Part shown: positions 1-8,330 of the stretch, piece by piece | How positions within the stretch are numbered: the first letter of the stretch is position 1 | Layout: the number at the start of each line of letters is the position of its first letter | Source: Algoriphagus aestuarii | Lineage (GTDB): Bacteria; Bacteroidota; Bacteroidia; Cytophagales; Cyclobacteriaceae | Direction of reading: 5' to 3' | Length of the DNA stretch: 64,000 bases | Assembly (NCBI GenBank): GCA_017051695.1 | Contig: JAFIDK010000004.1 | Span: 62,001-126,000 of the forward strand | The notes under the pieces: model-generated | What the model was told of the DNA's origin: nothing | The model's database searches: none | What the model saw: only the letters and a program-made list of their open reading frames with translations | Made by a program: the position numbers and the translations under genes

Positions 1-372
1 TATCCCTGCCACAATATGTAGAAAGAGAGCCCAATAAATAATGTCTAAAAATTCTTCTTCTTGGGATGTGATACTTGCAAACAACAAACCCAAGGCAGGA
101 AAAAATATAATTAAAGAGGAGTCGGGTAAATTTAAAAGATATGGCACTAATAAATACGAGGTCAAACCTATAATAAGAAATATTACAGACTTTGACAGTG
201 GTTTATTTAAAAAAAACTGGTGAAATAGGAGCAATCCCAAAACACCTAACATCGCCACCTTATCCAATGGCAAACTAATCAATGTGGAGCATGAAACCAG
301 GAAAATCAACAAGGTCAGTCCACTTTTCCCTAAAGCCCGAGTGGATTGAATTAATAATAAGGAGTTAGTCAC
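1..372 (-). CDS. Polysaccharide-locus membrane protein, N-terminal part (O-antigen polymerase-like)
   Basis: Only the first 124 codons lie in the window; the reading frame is open to the left edge. The start is a GTG at 372. An in-frame TGA lies five codons upstream and a strong AAGGAGG sits six bases before the GTG, so the start is well fixed. The GTG overlaps the stop of the upstream glycosyltransferase, which implies translational coupling. The translation is a chain of hydrophobic segments (roughly residues 19-36, 38-50, 62-80, 87-101, 110-124) with short polar links, as expected of a multispan inner-membrane protein. In this locus a Wzy polymerase or O-antigen ligase is the obvious missing function, but no family-specific residue is visible, so the function rests on position only. 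Confidence 0.6.
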   Translation of the reverse strand, partial: MTNSLLLIQSTRALGKSGLTLLIFLVSCSTLISLPLDKVAMLGVLGLLLFHQFFLNKPLSKSVIFLIIGLTSYLLVPYLLNLPDSSLIIFFPALGLLFASITSQEEEFLDIIYWALFLHIVAGI

Positions 373-1648
373 CCAACACCTCCTTCAATTGAAGTAATTG
401 ATTAAATCTGGAATATCTACTGATTTTTGATTGAGAGTTTTTTCTCAATTCTTCTATTTCTCCATTTGAATAAAGATCCACAATCCTTAAAATTTGTCCA
501 TAGCAGGATTCAGCAGAGTTTGCAATAAAACCAAGGCCTGACTCAGCTACCATTTGCTCCATCACATCACTATCAGACGGACAGATTAAAATAGGTTTGC
601 CCAGAGCCATATATTCATAAAGCTTGCTACTAGGTATCCCTTTCAAATTCCCGTAAGCCATAGACAGAAAAGCATGTGATTTCTGTAATTCAACCAAAGC
701 AGAAGATCTAGGAAGTCTATCGGTAATTTTGACATAGGGTTGTATCTCTCTAGGGATCCCCTCTTCTATCCTTTTTATTTGTTTCACATCGAAGCCTGAA
801 CCTAAAAAAATCAATTGAAAAGGTTTTTCATCAAGAATAGCTAATTGCAAGGCTTTAAATATCAAAGACAAATCCTGAGATGGATATAAAACTCCACTGA
901 AAGTGAGTGTAAAAATGGGGTATAGCTCTTCCTTCTTTAATTCAAACAATTCCTCTTCAAAACCATTTTCTATGGTATAGCCTTTTTTATCTAAAAACTT
1001 ACTAATCCGGCCAGTGTAAACAGATGATACTGAAATAATCGATTCAGCAGTTCCAACCCATTTTTTCTCATAAATAGCTTCGACCCTTGCTATCCATTTT
1101 CGAATTGGTCCTCCAGACTTTTCATTTTGAAGTTCATTGGTAGTCCAATCATCTCTATAATCAGCGATCCAGTTAGAATCCAATTCTTTTTTTAGGTAAT
1201 ATCCAATTTTAAAGAGGTAGAACGGCTCACCTGATATCACTATTTTATGAATTTTCTTATCACTCAAATAGGCTTTGATAAAAGGAAGAAAATTGGAAAA
1301 AGATGTGAGTTTCAATGTAAACCTTACTAAAAAAACATCTAAAAGTTTTACAAGATAAAAGAGGGGTCTCAATGCAGATTCTCCAAAAGCCAAGTATGCT
1401 TTGTCTAACATTCCCGGTCGAAATGGCAGATAATAAACTTCGTGAGTTTCAAAGACTTCATGTCTAACATGTTTTCCCAATGGTAGTTTTGTGACCTGAT
1501 GAGATCTTGTTTCAGAATTCCATTCTCTGGTAATCACAATAGGAAAATATCCTAGTTGATGTAAATTTTTCGCCCAAAAAGTAATACGCTGAGAAGGTGT
1601 CAGCGTACATGGGGTAAAATAGTTAGAAATGAGTAGAATCCTTTTCAA
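365..1648 (-). CDS. Glycosyltransferase family 4
   Basis: A 427-residue GT-B enzyme expected to transfer a sugar from a nucleotide donor to the lipid-linked repeat unit on the cytoplasmic side. The N-terminal Rossmann strand (KRILLISNYFTP) is followed by a DYRDDW motif near residue 163. The C-terminal donor domain carries SGVLYPSQD (about 251-259), the FLGSG strand (281-285) and the acidic SSKLYEYMALGKP motif (340-352) typical of GT4. The start is a TTG at 1648; the codon just upstream is a TAA, so nothing longer is possible. It lies four bases after the preceding transferase and overlaps the next membrane protein gene, so it is part of one transcript. Donor and acceptor cannot be read from sequence. 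Confidence 0.88.
   Translation of the reverse strand: MKRILLISNYFTPCTLTPSQRITFWAKNLHQLGYFPIVITREWNSETRSHQVTKLPLGKHVRHEVFETHEVYYLPFRPGMLDKAYLAFGESALRPLFYLVKLLDVFLVRFTLKLTSFSNFLPFIKAYLSDKKIHKIVISGEPFYLFKIGYYLKKELDSNWIADYRDDWTTNELQNEKSGGPIRKWIARVEAIYEKKWVGTAESIISVSSVYTGRISKFLDKKGYTIENGFEEELFELKKEELYPIFTLTFSGVLYPSQDLSLIFKALQLAILDEKPFQLIFLGSGFDVKQIKRIEEGIPREIQPYVKITDRLPRSSALVELQKSHAFLSMAYGNLKGIPSSKLYEYMALGKPILICPSDSDVMEQMVAESGLGFIANSAESCYGQILRIVDLYSNGEIEELRKNSQSKISRYSRFNQLLQLKEVLGD
379..385 (-). promoter_or_regulatory. Strong Shine-Dalgarno for the partial membrane protein gene
   Basis: On the minus strand the sequence AAGGAGG lies inside the last codons of the upstream glycosyltransferase, six bases before the GTG at 372. 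Perfect anti-SD matches are uncommon in Bacteroidetes, so this one decides the start of a gene with a non-ATG codon. Confidence 0.7.
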
Positions 1649-1652
1649 TTAT

Positions 1653-2801
1653 TCATTTGATTCCAGGTTGAAGATTCCATTTTTTGATTTGACTTCGATA
1701 AAACTCATCGTGTTGATCTGCTGAGTATTTTTTTGCTATTCTATTGGCATTTTCTTTAAATCGGATAATATCCTCATTAGTTAGCGAGTTTAAACGTGAG
1801 GCTAATTGGCTCAAGTCAAATTCTTCAGAGACCACCCCTATATCCTCACGATTGAGTATTTTTTTCATTTCGATCGAAGGAGCAATTGCAATTGCCAACC
1901 TTGCTTGAATAAACTCGAAAAATTTATTGGGCAAGGCAAAGGTGTAATTGAAGTTAACAGGCTCCAAATAAAATAATCCAATATCGAATTGATTAATAAA
2001 GGAGGGAATTGCCTCGGTATCCACAGGATCCAAAAAATGAATAGGTTTTCCTTCAGATAATAGGATTAGTTCCTCAAAATATTGCTTATCCGTTGGCATA
2101 AGCATAAAATTAAGTTCAAACCTAGCATCTAGATAATCCATTAATTCTATCATTTTCTCAATTTGTCTGCTTCTATTTGCTATCCCATGATGGATCAATC
2201 GGATTTTTCTGCCTACCGGACTAGGTTTCAAATCAGATGAATATTTTGGAGCGTTCAATACCACAGGAATCTCTCTTGATGTAAATGCAGTATATGCCTC
2301 AGCAAGTCCCTCACAGACAGTTATGAGCAAATCTGCTTTGGGAATATAATTTTTACAAAGAAATTTTGAGAATCGTTTATGGAACCAGATCCACTTCAGG
2401 TCGTCTGTAAATTGACCTGGGTAAAATTCGTGTGCATCGAATATAATACGAGCTTTGGGATGCTTTTTTTTCAATGCTATTGCTACAGGCCATGTTTCAG
2501 CATCGTTAGCAATGATTAGACCAAATTTAGGTTTTAATTTTTCGAGCTCTTTCAAGCTACTATTATAAAGAAACTCCTTCACTCTAAGCCTATTCACTCT
2601 TCCAACCATTGTACCTAGCTTTACAGCTCTTGATAGGTTAGATTTGGATTTGGTAAGAGGATAGAAGACATGATCACCTAAATAGTCTAAACCACTGAGT
2701 ACTAATTCAAAGCCCAAGCTTTCCAATAGAGCAATTTGACGTAATACTCGAGGATCAGAGTGGATCTCTGAATAGGATAAAATAAGGATTTTATTACTCA
2801 A
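1653..2801 (-). CDS. Glycosyltransferase family 4 (paralogue of the one at 5735)
   Basis: A 382-residue GT-B transferase of the polysaccharide locus. Visible marks are the N-terminal strand NKILILSYSEI, DAHEFYPGQF (about residues 122-131), the HHGIANRSRQ start of the donor domain and ALPNKFFEFIQARL near residue 290, which holds the GT4 acidic motif. The same landmarks in the same order occur in the gene at 5735-6865, so the two are paralogues. The start is TTG at 2801, overlapping the asnB stop as TTGA, a sign of coupled translation. No earlier start is available without entering asnB, and no early ATG exists downstream. Its sugar specificity is unknown. Confidence 0.87.
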   Translation of the reverse strand: MSNKILILSYSEIHSDPRVLRQIALLESLGFELVLSGLDYLGDHVFYPLTKSKSNLSRAVKLGTMVGRVNRLRVKEFLYNSSLKELEKLKPKFGLIIANDAETWPVAIALKKKHPKARIIFDAHEFYPGQFTDDLKWIWFHKRFSKFLCKNYIPKADLLITVCEGLAEAYTAFTSREIPVVLNAPKYSSDLKPSPVGRKIRLIHHGIANRSRQIEKMIELMDYLDARFELNFMLMPTDKQYFEELILLSEGKPIHFLDPVDTEAIPSFINQFDIGLFYLEPVNFNYTFALPNKFFEFIQARLAIAIAPSIEMKKILNREDIGVVSEEFDLSQLASRLNSLTNEDIIRFKENANRIAKKYSADQHDEFYRSQIKKWNLQPGIK

Positions 2802-4675
2802 CCTTCAAACATTTTAGCCACCATCAAATGACTCCAACTGCCATCTCCTTGAGTATTGGCAGCCTGCGAGACAATAGGAAAGTCTTTTGCCCCTTTCTTT
2901 AAGACACCTTTGTTGGTTAATATTTCTCGTGAAGCTCTTATATTTTCTTGTGTGTTGGCACTTTCCATCCATGATTTTTGAGGAGGTTCAAAGCCAATTT
3001 TATCCTTTCTCCAAGTGATTTCCTTAGGTAGAATATCTTGAAAGGCTTCTCTCATCAAATATTTTGTCCAACCATTATGTATTTTAAATTCAGCAGGTAA
3101 ACTAAATACAAACTCCACTAATTCGTGGGAAAGAAAGGGAAGTCTAACTTCTCTGCTATGAGCCATTGAATTTCGGTCAGCATATCGTAGTAAAGTAGGA
3201 AGACCTACTTCAAATGTTGAAAAATACAGGTGGCTATTAAGATTACCAAAATCAAACTTGAAATCATTATGAGCCACTTTTTTATATTCCTCAAAAAAAT
3301 CATCTGCCATCAAGGAAGAATTTTTCCTTTTAAAATTCACCATTTTTCTTCCAACTTTATTCATCAAGTTTGGAAAACGGCTTGATACCGATTGTTTCAA
3401 GCCAGGTTTTCTGATTTTTGGATTGATCTGATTCTCTTGATGAAGGAATTGGTATGCTGCAAATTCCTGTTCAAATTTAACTCCTGATTTTTTTCTAATT
3501 TCATTAAAAAAAGTAGCAAAATAAGGATGATACCCAGCAAGTATTTCATCTGCTCCTTGACCATCTAAAAGTACTGTCACACCATTTTTCTTTGCCAGTT
3601 CATACACTTGATACTGCACAAGTATACTCGCTGAGCCAAAAGGTTCTTCTTGATGGTAGCAAATTTTATCTAAAAGACCTTCCATTTCTCCTATTTCACT
3701 ATATACCTCATGTGAATTGATTCTTGTCTTAGCTCTTACCTTATCGATAAAATACCCCTCATCTTTATGAAAATTTTTAAATCGTGCAGAAAAAGTATTT
3801 TGGATACTCTCCGGGTGGTCTTTTAATAATTGATCAATTGTACATACGACCAAAGAACTATCTATTCCTCCAGATAAACTAGACCCTACCAAGACGTCCG
3901 AGCGAAGCCTTCGACTTACAGATTCCATAAAGAGTGCCCGAAATTTTTCCTTAGCCTCCTCAAAGCAAATTTCTCTGTTTTGGTTTTTTGGGTTAATTCT
4001 CCAATAGTTTTTGATTGTTATTTCCCCTGCCTTCCATACCAGAAAATGCCCCGGCGGGAGTCTTTTGACATTTTTAAAGAATGTTTGACCTAGATTAGAA
4101 TGGTTATCCAAAAGATCAAAATGAAGATAATTAAAAATCATCACCGGATCGGGACTTTTGCTTACGCCAGCAGCCCAAAATTCCTTCATTTCTGAACCAA
4201 ATAGAAAAGCTGATTCTTCAATTGTATAGAAAAACGGTTTTTCACCAAACCGATCTCTTGCACAAAAAACTTCCCCCGTTTGATTATCATAAAGTGCAAA
4301 AGCAAACATGCCATCCAATTCTTGAAGACATTGCTCCCTCTTGAAATCAAAAAGAGCCAAAAGAACTTCGGTATCAGATTGACTTTTAAACTGATACCCC
4401 TTTTTTAAAAGTCTTTCCTTTATTTCCAGATAATTATAGATTTCTCCATTAAAAGTCAAGGTGTACCGATCTAAATAGTGCATGGGCTGTGAGCCAGACT
4501 CACTTAAATCCAATATAGAAAGACGTCTATGTCCAAAACCTACTTTTCCATTCTCACTTATCCAATGACCAGAACCATCTGGACCTCGGTGTATAATTGA
4601 ATCTGTCATTTTCACCAATCTTTGATTGGTAATTAAATTGGGATTTTCAGATAGTATTCCTGCTATTCCGCACAT
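2798..4675 (-). CDS. asnB: Asparagine synthetase (glutamine-hydrolysing)-like amidotransferase
   Basis: A 625-residue class II amidotransferase. Cys2 (MCGIAGI) is the glutaminase nucleophile, with IHRGPDG near 28-34 and FNGEIYN near 75-81. The synthetase domain has the ATP pyrophosphatase loop SLSGGIDSS at 266-274 and LLDGQGADE. The family makes asparagine from aspartate and glutamine, but homologues inside O-antigen and capsule loci are thought to amidate hexuronic acids. Here it lies between glycosyltransferases and next to a uronic-acid 2-epimerase, so a uronamide-forming role on the predicted diacetamidouronic acid is attractive, though inferred. It starts with ATG, unlike the genes on both sides, and overlaps the next gene by four bases. 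Confidence 0.85.
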   Translation of the reverse strand: MCGIAGILSENPNLITNQRLVKMTDSIIHRGPDGSGHWISENGKVGFGHRRLSILDLSESGSQPMHYLDRYTLTFNGEIYNYLEIKERLLKKGYQFKSQSDTEVLLALFDFKREQCLQELDGMFAFALYDNQTGEVFCARDRFGEKPFFYTIEESAFLFGSEMKEFWAAGVSKSPDPVMIFNYLHFDLLDNHSNLGQTFFKNVKRLPPGHFLVWKAGEITIKNYWRINPKNQNREICFEEAKEKFRALFMESVSRRLRSDVLVGSSLSGGIDSSLVVCTIDQLLKDHPESIQNTFSARFKNFHKDEGYFIDKVRAKTRINSHEVYSEIGEMEGLLDKICYHQEEPFGSASILVQYQVYELAKKNGVTVLLDGQGADEILAGYHPYFATFFNEIRKKSGVKFEQEFAAYQFLHQENQINPKIRKPGLKQSVSSRFPNLMNKVGRKMVNFKRKNSSLMADDFFEEYKKVAHNDFKFDFGNLNSHLYFSTFEVGLPTLLRYADRNSMAHSREVRLPFLSHELVEFVFSLPAEFKIHNGWTKYLMREAFQDILPKEITWRKDKIGFEPPQKSWMESANTQENIRASREILTNKGVLKKGAKDFPIVSQAANTQGDGSWSHLMVAKMFEG

Positions 4676-4685
4676 GGCTTAGTGT

Positions 4686-5738
4686 TTAAAAAAAGTATTT
4701 TTTAATATGTTCTGTGATACTTAAGGCCGCTTTCCCATCTCCATAAAGCTCAGGATAATGAACTCCTAAAGGCTCAGAAAAAAGCAAGGAAATGGGCTCT
4801 AAATTGTCAAAAACCAGACGATTCCACCCATCTTGTAATGTTTCAACCCATTCAGTTTCTTTTCTAATTGTAATGCATCTTTTTTGAAGCATATAAGCTT
4901 CTTTTTGAATCCCTCCACTGTCAGTGATAACACCTTCGGAAAATTTCTGAAGAGAAAGTGAATCCAAATAACTTTGAGGTCCTAATAAGACCAAATTTTG
5001 ATAATGGTCAGGATTTATTTTAAAATGATGAAGCCTAGCCTGCGTTCGAGGATGTAATGCCAGCAATACCTTACTTTCTAGTCTTGCAAAACTTTCAAAT
5101 ATATCCTTCAAACGCTGAGGATCATCGGTGTTATATGGTCTGTGAATTGTGGCAAAGAAATATTTCTCTGAAATAACGGGTCGGAGTTTTGGCTCTACCA
5201 ATCTCAACATATCACACATGACGTCACCAGATCGAAAAATTTTTGAGAAATGGATTCCCTCCTTTTTGAGGTTTTCTACAGCTAAATCTGTAGGACAAAA
5301 TAGCATCTCTGAAAGTTGATCAGTCAAAACACGATTTACCTCTTCTGGCATCTGCCTATTGAAACTCCTCAAGCCTGCTTCAATATGAATAATAGGAATA
5401 TGAAGCTTGGAAGCAGCTAATGCTCCTGCCAGAGTACTATTGGTATCTCCATAAACCAAGGTCAAATCAGGCTTTTCCTGAATAAACACCTTTTCAATTT
5501 CAGCGAGCATTTTTCCGGTTTGTGCGCCTTGAAGGGCATTTTCTCGCTGATCAAACAAGTAATCAGGATTTGGAAGACCAAGATCATTAAAAAAGACCTG
5601 GCTCATATTCTCATCATAGTGTTGCCCCGTATGGATTGTCAAGGCTCGAAAGTGATGTTCCAACGCGAGTTGGATAGGCGCATGCTTGATGAATTGCGGT
5701 CTTGCTCCTACCACGGAGATTATACAAGGTCTACTCAA
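4686..5738 (-). CDS. wbpI: UDP-N-acetylglucosamine/diacetamidoglucuronate 2-epimerase, WbpI type
   Basis: A 350-residue non-hydrolysing 2-epimerase of the WecB/WbpI superfamily. Motifs are VVGARPQFIK (9-18), IHTGQHYD (35-42), YGDTNST (96-102), HIEAGLRSF (118-126) and MPEEVNR (130-136), then TDSGGIQKE near the UDP site. The SFNRQMPEEVNR form is that of WbpI-type enzymes; WecB proper has a TGDLYSPWPEE-type stretch here. WbpI turns UDP-GlcNAc(3NAc)A into UDP-ManNAc(3NAc)A, which fits the wbpB, wbpD and wbpE homologues in the same operon. The start is TTG at 5738, overlapping the previous stop as TTGA. A plain UDP-GlcNAc 2-epimerase remains possible. Confidence 0.85.
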   Translation of the reverse strand: MSRPCIISVVGARPQFIKHAPIQLALEHHFRALTIHTGQHYDENMSQVFFNDLGLPNPDYLFDQRENALQGAQTGKMLAEIEKVFIQEKPDLTLVYGDTNSTLAGALAASKLHIPIIHIEAGLRSFNRQMPEEVNRVLTDQLSEMLFCPTDLAVENLKKEGIHFSKIFRSGDVMCDMLRLVEPKLRPVISEKYFFATIHRPYNTDDPQRLKDIFESFARLESKVLLALHPRTQARLHHFKINPDHYQNLVLLGPQSYLDSLSLQKFSEGVITDSGGIQKEAYMLQKRCITIRKETEWVETLQDGWNRLVFDNLEPISLLFSEPLGVHYPELYGDGKAALSITEHIKKYFF

Positions 5739-6865
5739 ATTAGTTCTTTAATTTTTTCCAATAAATCAGATTCAAAATACTCTATTGAAAGCTCCTTAGC
5801 AGCAGCTTCCAAATTTGATTTATAGCTTATCAAGTCTTCTTTATTTAAAGAACGAATAGAATCTGCTAATGCAACAGCACTAAAATCTTTTGCAACTTTT
5901 CCTATTTTATATTTTTCCAGATATCGCTGCATGACTGGTGATGGACCAATTACCATAGGGAGTCTGGCCTGAACAAATTCAAAAAATTTGTTGGGAAGCG
6001 CCATTTGATTGTTGAAACTAATAGGTGCCAAAGAATAAACTCCTAAATCATAGGAACTGATAAATGGAATAATTTCTTTAAAGGAAACAGAAGGGATCAA
6101 CCGAACATTTGATATCGATTCAGTTTTTTTCTCCAAAAACCGAAGGTATTCCGATCCATTTTGAACTAACATTAAATCCAACTGGTACTTATCTCCGAGT
6201 AATTTAAACGCCTCTACCATTACCTCCAGTTTCCGGTCAGGGTTTGGCACTCCATGATGAATAAAACGAAGTGGGAGTTTAAATTCCCATTTCTCCTTCT
6301 GAGGTAAATGATAAGATGAAGCGTTCGGAATGACCAAAGATTTAACACCAAATTGCTTTTCGCATCGGTCAGCAATTTCCTGATTGACATTTATCAAAAG
6401 GTCCAATTTGGGAAGATAATCCTGGTAGATTTTAGTGTAAATTTTTCCCCATGTTCTGGTCCAATGGTGATCACCTTCTACCTCTAATGGGTGGTATTCA
6501 TGTGCATTAAAAACAACTTTTATTTTTTTAGGGCTATGAAAAAAATAAGGTAAATAAGCAGGTTCATGAACGATAACTATGTCAGGATCAATTTCCTCAA
6601 GGAGTTTATTGATCTTTTTTTGGGTACTTGGATATCTTCCTAGAAAGGTTTTGTTAAAGCTCAAAACCCGATAGATTTTCCCTAGATTATATTCGAAATG
6701 AGAGAATAAAAAGGAATCAGAATGAACAAAACCAACCTTAGAATCATGAGGTTGGGTAAATCCGGTCACAACTAATTCAAAATCATTTTTAAGGGCATCG
6801 ATTTCTCGAATCATCCTAGGACCATTATGAAGAGGCCTGGTTGTTAAAATTAAAATTTTACGCAC
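5735..6865 (-). CDS. Glycosyltransferase family 4
   Basis: A 376-residue GT-B transferase, paralogous to the gene at 1653-2801. Shared landmarks are the N-terminal KILILTTRP strand, FNAHEYHPLE, the HHGVPNPDR start of the donor domain and ALPNKFFEFVQARL. It should add one sugar of the repeat unit at the cytoplasmic face. The start is GTG at 6865, eight bases inside the end of the flippase gene, and the gene overlaps wbpI by four bases. The early residues match the first strand of the fold, so the GTG is credible. Substrate unknown. Confidence 0.87.
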   Translation of the reverse strand: MRKILILTTRPLHNGPRMIREIDALKNDFELVVTGFTQPHDSKVGFVHSDSFLFSHFEYNLGKIYRVLSFNKTFLGRYPSTQKKINKLLEEIDPDIVIVHEPAYLPYFFHSPKKIKVVFNAHEYHPLEVEGDHHWTRTWGKIYTKIYQDYLPKLDLLINVNQEIADRCEKQFGVKSLVIPNASSYHLPQKEKWEFKLPLRFIHHGVPNPDRKLEVMVEAFKLLGDKYQLDLMLVQNGSEYLRFLEKKTESISNVRLIPSVSFKEIIPFISSYDLGVYSLAPISFNNQMALPNKFFEFVQARLPMVIGPSPVMQRYLEKYKIGKVAKDFSAVALADSIRSLNKEDLISYKSNLEAAAKELSIEYFESDLLEKIKELI

Positions 6866-8330
6866 TTTTAGTAGCTTTAAACCTATTGAATATGAGGTTT
6901 TTAATTAGGAGCAATTCCTTTTTTATCATGAGGGAAATCAATCCTGCTGCAAAAGACAGCAAAATCAATTTAAAAAAAACACTTAATAAAAAAGATTTGG
7001 TTGGCAGCCAATATGAGACAATAACTACTCCGATGAAAATCAAAAAGATTGCTGAGTTTTTAATAAAATCAAAAGGGATAAAATAATATTGTTGGCTTTT
7101 CCAAAACATGTAAGCAGGAATTAAAAGTTGAGAAAAACAAACGGCTAGGGCAGCCCCTTCTTTTCCAATCCAAGGGATCAAGAGAAAATTCAACCCTACC
7201 AATAGCATTGAGGAAAGCACATGAATTATTCCAACTGGAGTAGTTTTTTTTTCAATTGTTGCTCCCAAAGTGGAAATGCTCCCAAGTCCTAACAGCAAAG
7301 CATTAAAAGTAAGAATACTTGCTACTAAGGATGCTTCATAATAATCCGGAGTAGTCAGAATCTTTAAAGCTTCTAAAGAGAAAACGGAAATAAACGTACA
7401 AAACATTCCTACTAAGAGTAGATAAACCTCAAGAGAAACTGCAAAAACGCGTTTGGCATTGGGCTGATTGAGGATGGAAAAGGCAAAAGGTGACCAGGCT
7501 TGCTGAAAAGCTGTAGTTGCTAATCCTGCCACGGAAGCGATACTTATTCCTATTTGATATAGACCTACTTCACGTTGATCCAACAATTCATTTAAGAAAA
7601 ACACTCCTGAAAGATTGACCACCCAATACCCCAAACTCGCCGGAATGAAAGGGACTGCAAATTTGAACATCCCACGAAAAAGAGAGGTATCAAACCAACT
7701 GGGACTTCCAATCCATTTTCGCAAAAAGTAATAGGCTAAAGGTATCAGAATAATTGTTGAAACCAACTGGGCATAGTAAATTCCTGAAAGACCCCAACGA
7801 AGAATAACGACAAAAAGTACATTGAATCCAATCAAGACCAAACTCTGGATTAAAGACAATGCTACTGATTTTTTTGCCTCTAATTCCAGCCTCAGCACAT
7901 TTACCGCCACTGTGGTCCATACTGTCATGGGAAGACAAAAGGAAATCAATTGAATAAACAAAGCTCCTTCTTCTTCATTTGGAAGGAATCTTTGTTGAAG
8001 GAAATCAGCCGAAAAAAACAACAGTGCCCCAAAAAAAAGGCTTGAGAAAAAATAAAACCAAATCCAGGTATTGATTACTTTTTTTCTTCTTTCTGTAGAA
8101 TCTGTGTCAAAATACCACCTAGCAGTAGATGCATCTAACGAGAATACCAGAATGATTGTTAACAGAATATATCCATTGGTCAGAATACTGATTACCCCAT
8201 AGTCATCCGGAGTGTAAATTCTGGTATAAATCGGAGTCAAAAAAACCGATATGAAACGGGTCAAAACTCCTGAAAGTCCATAAATGGCACTATCTGATAG
8301 GAGTTTTTTTATCTGAACGAAAAGAGACAC
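6858..8330 (-). CDS. wzx: Polysaccharide repeat-unit flippase (Wzx, MOP superfamily)
   Basis: A 490-residue inner-membrane protein made almost wholly of hydrophobic helices; about 12 to 14 can be counted. The N-terminus (LLSDSAIYGLSGVLTRFIS) and the following TPIYTRIYTPDDYG are typical of polysaccharide biosynthesis proteins of the RfbX/Wzx group. It should flip the undecaprenyl-linked oligosaccharide to the periplasm. Its position inside the transferase block and the Wzz homologue upstream argue for Wzx/Wzy-dependent assembly rather than an ABC route, and no ABC exporter genes are in the window. The start is GTG at 8330, sharing one base with the stop of the upstream gene. Confidence 0.9.
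   Translation of the reverse strand: MSLFVQIKKLLSDSAIYGLSGVLTRFISVFLTPIYTRIYTPDDYGVISILTNGYILLTIILVFSLDASTARWYFDTDSTERRKKVINTWIWFYFFSSLFFGALLFFSADFLQQRFLPNEEEGALFIQLISFCLPMTVWTTVAVNVLRLELEAKKSVALSLIQSLVLIGFNVLFVVILRWGLSGIYYAQLVSTIILIPLAYYFLRKWIGSPSWFDTSLFRGMFKFAVPFIPASLGYWVVNLSGVFFLNELLDQREVGLYQIGISIASVAGLATTAFQQAWSPFAFSILNQPNAKRVFAVSLEVYLLLVGMFCTFISVFSLEALKILTTPDYYEASLVASILTFNALLLGLGSISTLGATIEKKTTPVGIIHVLSSMLLVGLNFLLIPWIGKEGAALAVCFSQLLIPAYMFWKSQQYYFIPFDFIKNSAIFLIFIGVVIVSYWLPTKSFLLSVFFKLILLSFAAGLISLMIKKELLLIKNLIFNRFKATKSA

Noticed and set aside
41-223. 60-codon plus-strand frame at the left edge
   Set aside because: It lies opposite the membrane protein frame with the clear Shine-Dalgarno, and its translation is Lys/Asn-rich with no family.
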